Assembly: GCA_012837885.1 (NCBI GenBank)
Contig: DUQI01000006.1
Coordinates: 1 to 46,453 of the forward strand
DNA: 46,453 nucleotides
DNA from: Fastidiosipila sp.
GTDB lineage: Bacteria; Bacillota; Clostridia; Saccharofermentanales; DTU023
Reading direction: 5' to 3'
Part shown: one piece after another, positions 27,339 to 35,608 of the stretch
How the letters are laid out: each line of letters starts with the position of its first letter
Numbering within the stretch: position 1 is the stretch's first letter
The notes under the pieces: generated by a model
The model's input: the letters and a program-made list of their open reading frames with translations, nothing else
What the model was told of the DNA's origin: nothing
Databases searched by the model: none
Made by a program: the position numbers and the translations under genes

Positions 27339-27511
27339 TGAAACGATTTATGCTTATGCAAATAAACGAATCTGATATCCACTTTTCTCGTCGATTACCA
27401 CAAATGGAGTTGAAAAACGATAGAGTTTAGTCATTGATTGCACGTTTTGTTCGTGCTAATCTTACGGCAAGTACTCATAAAAATTGAGTGTAAACACATG
27501 AGGAGGTGTGT

Positions 27512-28873
27512 ATGTTCGAAAAACATTTCAAACTTGTTGAACACAAGACGAATGTCCGAACAGAGTTGATGGCCGGCTTGACCACGTTCATGACGATGGC
27601 TTATATCCTCGCCGTCAACCCCCAAATTCTGTCGGTGGCGGGCATGAACGCCGGCGGCGTCCTGATCGCCACAGCGTTGGCAGCCACTATCGCCTGTGTC
27701 AGCATGGCGTTCATGGCGAATCTGCCGTTCGCGCTCGCACCGGGCATGGGCTTAAACGCGTACTTCGCGTACACAGTCGTCATACAGATGGGCTTTACCT
27801 GGCAGGCCGCATTGTTCGCTGTCTTTGTCGAAGGTCTGATCTTCATCTTGTTGTCTCTGACCAATGTGCGTGAGGCGATCTTCAATGCGATCCCGCTGTC
27901 CTTGAAACATGCGGTGAGTGCCGGTATCGGTCTCTTTATCGCGTTTATCGGATTGCAAAACGCCCATCTCGTCGTCGGCGGTCCGACACTCGTTCAGCTG
28001 ACATCGTTCAGCAAAGAGTTCAGCACGTTCGGCATCACGGCGTTGCTCTGCTTCATCGGCGTCATTATTATCGCCGTGCTCAGTCACCTGAAAGTAAAAG
28101 GCGCGATTCTCTTCGGTATCCTGATCACCTGGGTGCTCGGCATGATCATGCAGGCGATCGGCGTTTATGTTCCGAATATTGAGCAGGAATTCTACTCGCT
28201 CTATCCGTCATGGGGCTGGCCTGACTTCGCAGGCTTCGGCTCGATCTTCGGTCAGGCTTTCAACTTCGGTGCGATGAACCTGCAAAAAGTCGGCGACTTC
28301 CTGATCGTCATCTTCGCCTTCTTGTTCGTCGATATCTTCGACACGCTCGGCACCTTGATCGGTGTCGCCTCGAAAGCGAATATGCTCGATGAAAAAGGAC
28401 GTCTGCCGAAAATCAAGGGTGCTCTGATGGCCGACGCCATCGGCACAACAGCCGGTGCCATACTCGGCACCTCGACTGTCACCACCTACGTAGAATCAGC
28501 CTCAGGTGTGGCCGAAGGCGGTCGTACCGGTCTGACGGCACTGACCACCGGATTCTTGTTCCTGATCGCGATTCTGCTGGCACCGATCTTTATCGCGATC
28601 CCGGCATTTGCTACCGGTGCCGCGTTGATCTATGTCGGTTTCCTCATGATCTCTTCCCTGCTGAAAGTCAATTTCGACGATCTGACGGAAGCGATCCCGG
28701 CGTACCTCGCAGCCATCATCATGCCGTTCACCTACAGCATCGCTGAAGGTATTTCGTTCGGCATCATCTCCTACGTCCTGTTGAACATGTTCACAGGCAA
28801 GGCGAAGAAGGTCTCGATCCTGATGTACATCCTGGCCTTATTGTTCATCCTGAAGTACATTTTCCTGCAATAA
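27512..28873 (+). CDS. NCS2 family purine/uracil permease (AzgA-like)
   Basis: 453 residues with about 12-14 membrane segments. Family features: FMTMAYILAVNP near the N-terminus, ALAPGMGLNAYFAYTVV, and the FVDIFDTLGTLIGVA plus GTSTVTTYVESASGVAEGGRTGLTAL signatures of the AzgA/GuaP-type (hypoxanthine/guanine/adenine) branch. It imports nucleobases by proton symport; the exact base is not determined. The start is ATG 27512 with GAGGAGG; a GTG two codons earlier is possible. It stands alone, ended by a strong terminator; the amidohydrolase and deaminase genes nearby fit nucleobase salvage. Confidence 0.93.
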   Translation: MFEKHFKLVEHKTNVRTELMAGLTTFMTMAYILAVNPQILSVAGMNAGGVLIATALAATIACVSMAFMANLPFALAPGMGLNAYFAYTVVIQMGFTWQAALFAVFVEGLIFILLSLTNVREAIFNAIPLSLKHAVSAGIGLFIAFIGLQNAHLVVGGPTLVQLTSFSKEFSTFGITALLCFIGVIIIAVLSHLKVKGAILFGILITWVLGMIMQAIGVYVPNIEQEFYSLYPSWGWPDFAGFGSIFGQAFNFGAMNLQKVGDFLIVIFAFLFVDIFDTLGTLIGVASKANMLDEKGRLPKIKGALMADAIGTTAGAILGTSTVTTYVESASGVAEGGRTGLTALTTGFLFLIAILLAPIFIAIPAFATGAALIYVGFLMISSLLKVNFDDLTEAIPAYLAAIIMPFTYSIAEGISFGIISYVLLNMFTGKAKKVSILMYILALLFILKYIFLQ

Positions 28874-28895
28874 GCAAGCGTTTCATCGCTCAAGC

Positions 28896-28927
28896 AAAGG
28901 CCGCTCCCGTCGGAGCGGCCTTTTTCT
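28896..28927 (+). terminator. Terminator of the NCS2 permease gene
   Basis: AAAGGCCGCTCC-CGTC-GGAGCGGCCTTT followed by TTCTTG: a 12-bp perfect stem, strong in both directions. Confidence 0.93.
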
Positions 28928-28972
28928 TGCAGACATTTTATTAACTGAAGAATCTCTTAAAAAAAGAAATTT

Positions 28973-30439
28973 CTAAGAACGAGGTGTCTCGAGCGTCGCA
29001 TGCACCGCGCCCCAGAAGCGATCCGTCGGCAAAAGATGCTCATCCATCTTCGCTCTCTTGATCGTCGCCACGGCTTCAGCGTGACCGTCAGCGAGTACTT
29101 TCGCCGACGATACGCGGACTGGTTCGCGATCTTTCAGTACCCACTGGCCGTCGACGAACACATCGTTGACGTCGGCTCCGGAGCCGGTCAACAGCCATTT
29201 TCGAAGACTCATCAAGCGCGGTACGAGATGCGGACGGTTTAGATCGACCGCGATCAGGTCGGCCTTTTTGCCGACTTCAATCGAGCCGAGATCCTCCGCT
29301 CTACCGATCGCCTTGGCCGCATCGAGCGTGATCATCTCGAGCAGTTTGCCGGCCGGCAGATAGTTTCCGTCTCGCAAAAATCCCTGATGGACGAGCTGCA
29401 TATTCTGTGACGTTTTGATCAGGTCGAACGTCGACGACGGCGCGGTGCCGTCGGTGGCCGTCACCACATTCGCCCCCATCACCATCAGTTCTGGCACGGG
29501 GCAGCGTCGCCAAAACGCACTCGCGTACGGAGTGGAACTGACATGCGTGCCGGTCTCGGAGATGATCTTCGCTTCTTCCAATGAGATACCGATGCAGTGC
29601 TGCAGATGGACGTCCGGTCCCAAAAGCGGATTTTTGAGCATGGCCGATAGCCGGATCATGCCGCCGAAGGACTCCGTATGGATTCTCGTCTTCTGATTTT
29701 TTGCAACCTGTCGCACGGCGTTCGCCAGATACTGATCCTGTTCATCAGGTCTGACCGCCAGATCGACCGGTGTCGGCCCCGAGCTGATAAGCGAGGAAAG
29801 CTGCACGAAAGGCGCGACAAAGCCGGAGATCAAGCCGTTATGCGAACCGTTCACCTTGGCGATCGTGTCCTCCGTCACTTCCATCTGTTGATCAAAGGTG
29901 CGCACGACTTTTCTTCTTGAGCCGTCTTCTTCAATGATCGTGTAGTGCCTCGGAAACGGCGGATTCGACGGACCGACCGCGATGATACCGCGAATGCCGA
30001 CCTCGGCATAGCCTTGCGCCTGGTTGACCCCGATCGCCGGTGTATCGCTTCGCTGGCAGTTCGTCAGAACGCTGAGACCGCAGGTCACCCCGTTCATCAG
30101 GCGCTCCATAGCCGCCTTCCTGCCCTCGATCAGCCAGAAACGTTCCGTCGTCTGATGATGGTAGATTTCGGTCAGGATGTTCATCCAATTCGAGTCGGTC
30201 GCACTGCCGAACATCGTAAACAGCGAGTGTCCGGCATGAGCATGCACATCGATCAGGCCGGGGACGATCATCTTATGAGAAAAAGAGAGACGCTCGGCGT
30301 CAGGGAATCTTGCGAGCAATTGATCCGTCTCCCCGACCGCAGCGATCCGATCTTTCTCGATCAGGACGGCACCGTTTTCAATGACGCGTCTTTCTTTATC
30401 GACCGTGACGACATAGGCGTCGGTTAACAAATAGCTCAT
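28973..30439 (-). CDS. Amidohydrolase (SsnA / chlorohydrolase type nucleobase deaminase-like)
   Basis: 488 residues, metal-dependent hydrolase with a TIM barrel flanked by a beta-sandwich. Metal ligands are visible: PGLIDVHAHAGH (HxH), IHTESFG, HLQHCIG and ATDGTAPSS (Asp). The C-terminal LGSIEVGKKADLIAVDL is the usual amidohydrolase ending. The closest general group includes S-adenosylhomocysteine/methylthioadenosine, guanine and hydroxyatrazine deaminases; the substrate cannot be chosen. The start ATG 30439 has AGAGGA; five more upstream codons lack support. It is convergent with the NCS2 permease gene, which may supply its substrate. Confidence 0.88.
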   Translation of the reverse strand: MSYLLTDAYVVTVDKERRVIENGAVLIEKDRIAAVGETDQLLARFPDAERLSFSHKMIVPGLIDVHAHAGHSLFTMFGSATDSNWMNILTEIYHHQTTERFWLIEGRKAAMERLMNGVTCGLSVLTNCQRSDTPAIGVNQAQGYAEVGIRGIIAVGPSNPPFPRHYTIIEEDGSRRKVVRTFDQQMEVTEDTIAKVNGSHNGLISGFVAPFVQLSSLISSGPTPVDLAVRPDEQDQYLANAVRQVAKNQKTRIHTESFGGMIRLSAMLKNPLLGPDVHLQHCIGISLEEAKIISETGTHVSSTPYASAFWRRCPVPELMVMGANVVTATDGTAPSSTFDLIKTSQNMQLVHQGFLRDGNYLPAGKLLEMITLDAAKAIGRAEDLGSIEVGKKADLIAVDLNRPHLVPRLMSLRKWLLTGSGADVNDVFVDGQWVLKDREPVRVSSAKVLADGHAEAVATIKRAKMDEHLLPTDRFWGAVHATLETPRS

Positions 30440-30675
30440 ATCGAATCCTCTCACACATTCCTAACACACCGGGTGCGTCGTTCATTTGGTTCATATTAGC
30501 GCAATGAAGGACATGGGAGCGAGCCACCTTATGGTTCTACAGACGCCCCTTGTCGGTTGACGTGTCCGTCGTAGAAGTCCCACTCGATACAAAACAAGTC
30601 ACACATATCTTGTACCCTTCTAAATAGCTGGCATTGGTCATACTGAATGCCTCTCACGATAAGGAGATTATTAAG

Positions 30676-31881
30676 ATGTCTGTTTTATTCTCTATCGCCT
30701 TACTATTTTCTCTTCTCTTCTCACCTGTCGCCTCTGTTGCGCCTCCGGCCAAAATCGATGTTTCGGATGACATCGCAATCGTGTCGTTCTTAGCGAATGT
30801 TCCGGCCGACGCTTTCGATCAGGGGTATTTGTCATACGTCAATTTCCAGGCGATGGTTGACGCTCATCCCGACGCCTCCCTTTTGCCCGAAGATATGACC
30901 CTGGAAACATGGCGGGATACACCTGAGGGAAAGGCGTGGATACAAACGATGTTGAGCATCGGTGGCTCGTCACTGATCCGCATGTATGCCGGGTTGGCTG
31001 ACGAAACGTTTGAGTTGACCGGCATGCATCCCTTGCGCGTTCAAGAGAGCCTGCACGCGGGTTTGTCAATAGACATGGAACACTGGCTGCGCGGTAACAT
31101 TGACAAAGAGCAGGTCATTAAGGTACTAGAGGCCAACGATTACGTCGCTGAAGCAGCTCAAGACGAAAGCGGCTGGGTGTTGCTTTGCGAAAACGGCGAT
31201 TGCAGTAAGGGCTTCACATTCGATAAAGAAAAGAGAAATGACGCATTCATCTTCGGAGGTAATCTCGGTCGGCGCTGGCCGATCGCCGTGAAGGACGACT
31301 TATTGGTATCGGCTCAATTAGAAGAGACGTTTCGTACCGCCACGGAACCGGTCGAACATTCGCTGATCGATCTCATGACCGTCAGCCGACCGATATCCGT
31401 CGTCTTGTCCTCGATTGAAGACGATGGGGACGCCAGTATCAGCCAGATGCTCATGCACAAACCGGAGCAATTCTTTTGGATGCCGGGTCAAGGGGCAAAC
31501 ATAAAAAGCCTCGGCATGTTTCATACGAATGGCAAAGAAGCGCAACGCGTGATATTTACCCTGACCTTTAACTCAACAGCCGAGGCTGAAGAAGCACGAC
31601 AACAGATTGAAGAGGCGTATCAGACGGCGGAGGAAATAAAGCGTTTGTTTTCCGAGGCTGTCGACGAGATCGACGGCGTGAAGGAAGATCTTTATATCGA
31701 TTCGACTGAAGATGACGCGGTGCTCATCGTGCCGTTTCGCTTCAAGACGACAGCACAGCTCTTGGAAGACGGCAAGTTGCAATCGTCATTCATCTTTTTC
31801 ACACGTCTGCAGCTGTCGGATCATCTCCGATGGCTGGCACCCTTAGACGCGGACACGCCGACGATGCCGTCTATTAATTGA
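30676..31881 (+). CDS. Secreted or membrane-anchored protein of unknown function
   Basis: 401 residues. The start ATG 30676 has AAGGAG 9 nt upstream and gives MSVLFSIALLFSLLFSPVAS, a signal peptide or anchor; earlier in-frame codons have no ribosome binding site. The mature part is acidic with a Cys pair at LCENGDCS and a coiled-coil-like helix (EEARQQIEEAYQTAEEIKRLF, about residues 310-330). No known domain is evident. It has no plus-strand terminator of its own; the hairpin at 31.9 kb ends the opposite gene. Confidence 0.65.
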   Translation: MSVLFSIALLFSLLFSPVASVAPPAKIDVSDDIAIVSFLANVPADAFDQGYLSYVNFQAMVDAHPDASLLPEDMTLETWRDTPEGKAWIQTMLSIGGSSLIRMYAGLADETFELTGMHPLRVQESLHAGLSIDMEHWLRGNIDKEQVIKVLEANDYVAEAAQDESGWVLLCENGDCSKGFTFDKEKRNDAFIFGGNLGRRWPIAVKDDLLVSAQLEETFRTATEPVEHSLIDLMTVSRPISVVLSSIEDDGDASISQMLMHKPEQFFWMPGQGANIKSLGMFHTNGKEAQRVIFTLTFNSTAEAEEARQQIEEAYQTAEEIKRLFSEAVDEIDGVKEDLYIDSTEDDAVLIVPFRFKTTAQLLEDGKLQSSFIFFTRLQLSDHLRWLAPLDADTPTMPSIN

Positions 31882-31923
31882 CGGTCATGCGTTCACGACT
31901 CTCGTTTTTCGAAGACGTCAAAA

Positions 31924-31953
31924 ATGGCCAGACCGTTAAAGCGGTCTGGCCAT
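31924..31953 (-). terminator. Terminator of the nucleoside deaminase gene
   Basis: ATGGCCAGACCG-TTAAAG-CGGTCTGGCCAT, a perfect 12-bp stem. The T-run (TTTT) follows on the minus strand, so it mainly ends the deaminase transcript, 25 bp after its stop. Confidence 0.88.
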
Positions 31954-31977
31954 AAAAATTCCAGGCAAAGGTCTTAT

Positions 31978-32463
31978 CTATCTCGCCTTATTTTTTTGCG
32001 ACTGAGCGTGAAGCGCGAAAATCTCATCGGCCAGTTCGAGCGTCGGTCCTTCGACGATCGTGTCGCGGATGACTTCCTCGACCGGCAGCGCTTTGACACG
32101 TGAAGGCTCGACCCCGAGCTCTTCCATCCACTTGACGAGCTGACGCGACGAGCTGGCATAGACGAGGCGGCCTATTTTCACCCAGCCGTGCGCTGCCGCA
32201 CACATCGGACAATGCTCACCCGACGTATACATGGTGGCGGCCTGACGTTCTTCCTCGGCCATATTGGACGCCGCCCAGCGCGCCAGATTGAATTCAGGAT
32301 GCTGCGTATGATCGCCGTCTTTTACCCGGTTATGGTCTTCGGCCAGTACCTTGCCGTCGGCCGATACAAGCACTGAACCGAAAGGTTCATCTCCAGCTTC
32401 GACCGCTTCTTTGGCCAATTCGACACAGCGTCTCAAGTATTTCATATCGATATCACTAATCAT
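31978..32463 (-). CDS. Cytidine/deoxycytidylate-type nucleoside or nucleobase deaminase
   Basis: 161 residues, zinc-dependent deaminase fold. The catalytic motif is HPE (in THQHPEFNL... QHPEF) and the zinc pair CPMC in HCPMCAAAHGW; both are intact. Guanine deaminases and tRNA-adenosine deaminases share this fold; the NHRV-like HNRVKDGDHT stretch and the C-terminus do not settle the substrate. A salvage role (guanine or cytosine class) fits the nearby permease and amidohydrolase. The start ATG 32463 has GGGAGG 5 nt upstream. It is a single-gene unit with its own terminator. Confidence 0.85.
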   Translation of the reverse strand: MISDIDMKYLRRCVELAKEAVEAGDEPFGSVLVSADGKVLAEDHNRVKDGDHTQHPEFNLARWAASNMAEEERQAATMYTSGEHCPMCAAAHGWVKIGRLVYASSSRQLVKWMEELGVEPSRVKALPVEEVIRDTIVEGPTLELADEIFALHAQSQKNKAR

Positions 32464-32619
32464 ATGTACCTCCCGCATGCGATATTTCGCTTATCATGCA
32501 TTTTAGATTTTAAGGAAATCTGTCTTTTGGAACGTGGTCGTCCATGACCCACTGTATCATGACCTTTCATCCGACGCTGAAACAAAAAGCAGGCGACAAA
32601 TTTTCAACCTGAATGAACA

Positions 32620-32647
32620 AAAAACCCGGACTGGCATCCGGGTTTTT
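32620..32647 (-). terminator. Terminator of the LTA-synthase-like gene
   Basis: AAAAACCCGGA-CTGGCA-TCCGGGTTTTT, an 11-bp perfect stem with T-runs in both directions, 20 bp after the stop codon of the sulfatase-fold gene. Confidence 0.9.
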
Positions 32648-32667
32648 CGAGTCAATCAATGGTGTGG

Positions 32668-35232
32668 TTAAGGCGTCGTCCCTTCATCCTCTTCGCTGGC
32701 GAACGGATCGGCGATCGTCACCTCCGGCAACGCCGCCGCGATGCCACCGCCTTCAGGCTCCTTATTCGGCCACGGGTTCTCACGCATGTGGGTCAGATAC
32801 GGCTCATTGATCTTTTGCCAATCTTCATCGCTGAACATGTAGCGATAGTAGTCGGTGTCGACGATCAACTTGGCCGTTTCGAAGCGTAGTTTCACCAATC
32901 GGTTCATGCGGGCGACGTACTCTTCCTCGTCCTCATCGAGCGTCTGGCCTTCATGCAGCGTGAATTCCTTCGTCTGCAGATTATAGCGGCCGGTATCGGT
33001 CAGCCAACTGCGGCTCAAAAGCGGCACGAAACCTTCGCCTTCATTAAACACGTCACGCCCGGACAAGAAGCGCGAGTCGTACGGGATTCCCATATAGTTA
33101 TAGATCGTCGGTAGCAGGTCGAGACTGCTCACGTACTTGTCAACCGACATCGGCTCGATACCGTCGTGATAGAAGAACGCTGCACTCTGATAGATATCAA
33201 ACGTCTGGTTCAACTCGCGCCCGGCCAGCGCGTTCAGGTTCTCCTGCTCCATCGCATACGGATAGTGGTCGGGATTCAAGACGATCAAGGTGCGGTCGGC
33301 GATGCCGGCTTCTCTCAGTTGCTCCAGGAGGTTCGCCATCGCGAGCTCGACCTCGTAGTTTGCCGCCTTGTAGCTGATCGCTTCGTCCGGCAGATCGAGG
33401 TGGGCGAATTTGTCGTAATGGCGCGCCGTCATCCGGTTGCCCATGCGCGACCAGTTCGTATGTCCGCTGACCGTCAGGTAATAGACGTGGAACGGTTCTT
33501 TATCGACATATTCAAAGACCGTCTTCTCCATCATTTCGAGGTCCGATTCAGGCCAGGTCGGTGCGACGTCGAGGCCATTCCCGAGACCGCGGTAGAGATA
33601 ACCGAGATTCGGATGCGACTGATCGCGTTTGTAATATGTCCAGGTATGGTTATGCCAGGCGAACGTGTGGTAGCCCATGCGCTTTAACACATTGCCGGGC
33701 ACCATCGCCATATCGTTGTTGCGCGTCTGATAGAGCGTCCAGACTCCCTGTTTCGGGATCATACCGGTGAGACCGGCATACTCTCCGTCCAAGGTCGACA
33801 CCGTCCACACCTGGTTGTAGAAGTTTTTGAAGTGGATACCTTCATGCCACATCTTCCAGAGTGTCGGTGTCAACTCTTCGTCGATCGCATACTGGGAAAA
33901 AGCCTCGGCCGTGACGAAGATCAGGTTAAAGCCTTTACCTTTGCCTGTCATCTTGTTCGTGTAGGTCGGCGTCGTCTGTGAAAAGACGTTGTCCAAATAG
34001 CGTACGGCGTCTCTGAACTGCTGCCCTTTCAGCACCGCCTCCGGCGGTTCTTTCGGATTCTCGTTGGCGATTCTCGCCTCAAAGTCGATCGGCAGCACCT
34101 GAGGCACACGTTCGAAGACCTCTTCTTCCGGTGTCGACTCCGACGGTTCAGTCGATGGATCTCCGAGCAATTCGCTCTCGTTCGGTTTCGACTCGTCCGG
34201 CAGTTCCGGAATCAGATCGGGATTGATCGGGGCACTTCTCGTGTAAATCAAGTGACTGATATCGACTTCCATCGCCGTCAGCAGACCGAACTGATTCGTA
34301 CCGGTCAGGATCTGGTTTTGGTAAAAATAGTTTTGCCACGGACTGTTGTATTCCTGGTTAAAGGCCATACTGCCAATCGCCAGACCGAGCACGGCGAGCG
34401 CCATGCCGATGCCGATAAACGAATCGGAAAGCCGTCCTCTTCTCGCCACACGCTTCAGGAAGTAGCGCTTTTTGAGAAGCGTGTAGTAGAGAATCACCGG
34501 CGTGAACATGATCAGGATCCAAAAGAAATTTTCGATCGTCTTTTGCAGGATATCCTGCCAGAACTGTGCGACCTGTCCTCCCTCACCGATAGAGACGAAG
34601 ACGAAGAACGTGCGGAAGAAACGATAATAAATCAGCTGAGCACTGTAGATGAGCGGGAAGAAAAACATCGCGATCGTAAAGAGCACGTGTCTCGGCTTTC
34701 GGGGAAAGAAACTGATGACAGAGGCGACGATCATGGAGCGCGCCAGATTCATCAGTGTCGCATGTACGAGCCCGATGCCGAAAAAGTTGTCGACCATCGC
34801 AATGCGCAGGACGAGTTCATTTATCGTCTGTTGCAAGAAGAAAAACAACGCGACGAGCAAGATAAAAGTCAAACGGGAATAACGGTCAGCGACGCTTTGC
34901 GGCTGTCTTCTCAACTGGTCGGCCGTGCGCACACGCGAGTGAGTCGGGCGCGGCGGATACGGATGACGTCTGACGGTCGGCTTCGTGACCGGCGGTGAAA
35001 GATTCAAGCGCTCATAATCGAGTACGGAGCGACGCACAGCAGCGTTTCTACCATCCTGTCGGCTATCCCGTGCAGGTGATGTTGCGCGCGCACGAACCTC
35101 ACGCTCCGACGGCGGCATCTGCCGACCGCGGGCGGATTCTCGTGGCGCCATACGGCGACGTTCATCATAATGGCCGCGCGAATCGGGGCGTGCCCGACCA
35201 CAGGCAGGCTGCTGCGGCCTTTCATTACGCAT
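32668..35232 (-). CDS. Lipoteichoic acid synthase-like sulfatase-fold membrane enzyme
   Basis: 854 residues. An Arg/Pro-rich, probably disordered cytoplasmic N-terminus (about 1-110), five membrane helices (about 118-310), an acidic extracellular linker (PDESKPNESELLGDPSTEPS) and a sulfatase-fold domain. Expected LtaS-type residues are seen: metal Glu in FVTAEAFSQY, the Thr nucleophile region VWTVSTLDGEY, SGHTNW, and NPDHYPY with Asp-His. It should transfer glycerol-phosphate or a related group at the outer membrane face. The start ATG 35232 has GGAGGT 9 nt upstream; a longer open frame to 35289 has no support. An extended C-terminus (about 100 residues, acidic end) follows the catalytic domain. 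Confidence 0.87.
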   Translation of the reverse strand: MRNERPQQPACGRARPDSRGHYDERRRMAPRESARGRQMPPSEREVRARATSPARDSRQDGRNAAVRRSVLDYERLNLSPPVTKPTVRRHPYPPRPTHSRVRTADQLRRQPQSVADRYSRLTFILLVALFFFLQQTINELVLRIAMVDNFFGIGLVHATLMNLARSMIVASVISFFPRKPRHVLFTIAMFFFPLIYSAQLIYYRFFRTFFVFVSIGEGGQVAQFWQDILQKTIENFFWILIMFTPVILYYTLLKKRYFLKRVARRGRLSDSFIGIGMALAVLGLAIGSMAFNQEYNSPWQNYFYQNQILTGTNQFGLLTAMEVDISHLIYTRSAPINPDLIPELPDESKPNESELLGDPSTEPSESTPEEEVFERVPQVLPIDFEARIANENPKEPPEAVLKGQQFRDAVRYLDNVFSQTTPTYTNKMTGKGKGFNLIFVTAEAFSQYAIDEELTPTLWKMWHEGIHFKNFYNQVWTVSTLDGEYAGLTGMIPKQGVWTLYQTRNNDMAMVPGNVLKRMGYHTFAWHNHTWTYYKRDQSHPNLGYLYRGLGNGLDVAPTWPESDLEMMEKTVFEYVDKEPFHVYYLTVSGHTNWSRMGNRMTARHYDKFAHLDLPDEAISYKAANYEVELAMANLLEQLREAGIADRTLIVLNPDHYPYAMEQENLNALAGRELNQTFDIYQSAAFFYHDGIEPMSVDKYVSSLDLLPTIYNYMGIPYDSRFLSGRDVFNEGEGFVPLLSRSWLTDTGRYNLQTKEFTLHEGQTLDEDEEEYVARMNRLVKLRFETAKLIVDTDYYRYMFSDEDWQKINEPYLTHMRENPWPNKEPEGGGIAAALPEVTIADPFASEEDEGTTP

Positions 35233-35292
35233 AATGCGACAACCTCCACCACTTTGCTTTGGTAATAAACAGGTTTGATCCCATATCAAAAC

Positions 35293-35321
35293 AATATAAT
35301 GTTATGGGCACGTAAATTCAA
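35293..35321 (-). promoter_or_regulatory. Promoter of the LTA-synthase-like gene
   Basis: Minus strand -35 TTGAAT (35316-35321), 17-nt spacer, -10 TATATT (35293-35298). The predicted start is about 54 nt upstream of the ATG. Confidence 0.7.
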
Positions 35322-35494
35322 GTCTGGAATCGTGTACAATAACCGAATCCGCCCTTACCAGACACGATCAAAATGCCTGATAAAAGCGCATTTCAGCCTT
35401 TTTTTACAAACATATAACGATTCAGCTTAACTCAATGTCAGTTCATTTGCACAAGCGTTTCTTATACGAACGGTAACTCTTAAAACAATAGGCC

Positions 35495-35522
35495 GAAAAC
35501 CACGATACACCGGTTTTCTTTT
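35495..35522 (+). terminator. Orphan terminator-like hairpin
   Basis: GAAAACC (35495-35501), a 10-nt loop, GGTTTTC (35512-35518), then TTTT. No plus-strand gene precedes it, so it might end a small RNA or a leader transcript. Confidence 0.4.
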
Positions 35523-35556
35523 GGCGTTTCGTTATCCTTTCATTCAGCGGTGGCAC

Positions 35557-35565
35557 TGGTATACT
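35557..35565 (+). promoter_or_regulatory. Extended -10 promoter of the cardiolipin synthase gene
   Basis: TGGTATACT, a TG-extended -10 box about 44 nt upstream of the start codon; a weak -35 (CTTTCA) is 17 nt further upstream. Confidence 0.5.
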
Positions 35566-35608
35566 GAAAACCGCTGCTTATATAAGGCGAAAGAAGAGGT
35601 GTTTTTAG

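Larger units (their letters stand above)
35233..35608. other. 376-bp divergent intergenic region
   Basis: It holds the minus-strand promoter of the LTA-synthase-like gene (35293-35321), a plus-strand terminator-like hairpin with no gene in front of it (GAAAACC/GGTTTTC, 35495-35518, then TTTT), a weaker hairpin AAATGC/GCATTT (35371-35393) followed six bases later by seven T, and the TG-extended -10 TGGTATACT (35557-35565) of the cardiolipin synthase. No credible ORF. Confidence 0.6.

Noticed and set aside
27340-27510. Purine riboswitch before the NCS2 permease
   Set aside because: I could not find the conserved TATA/loop core of the purine riboswitch; only small hairpins are seen.
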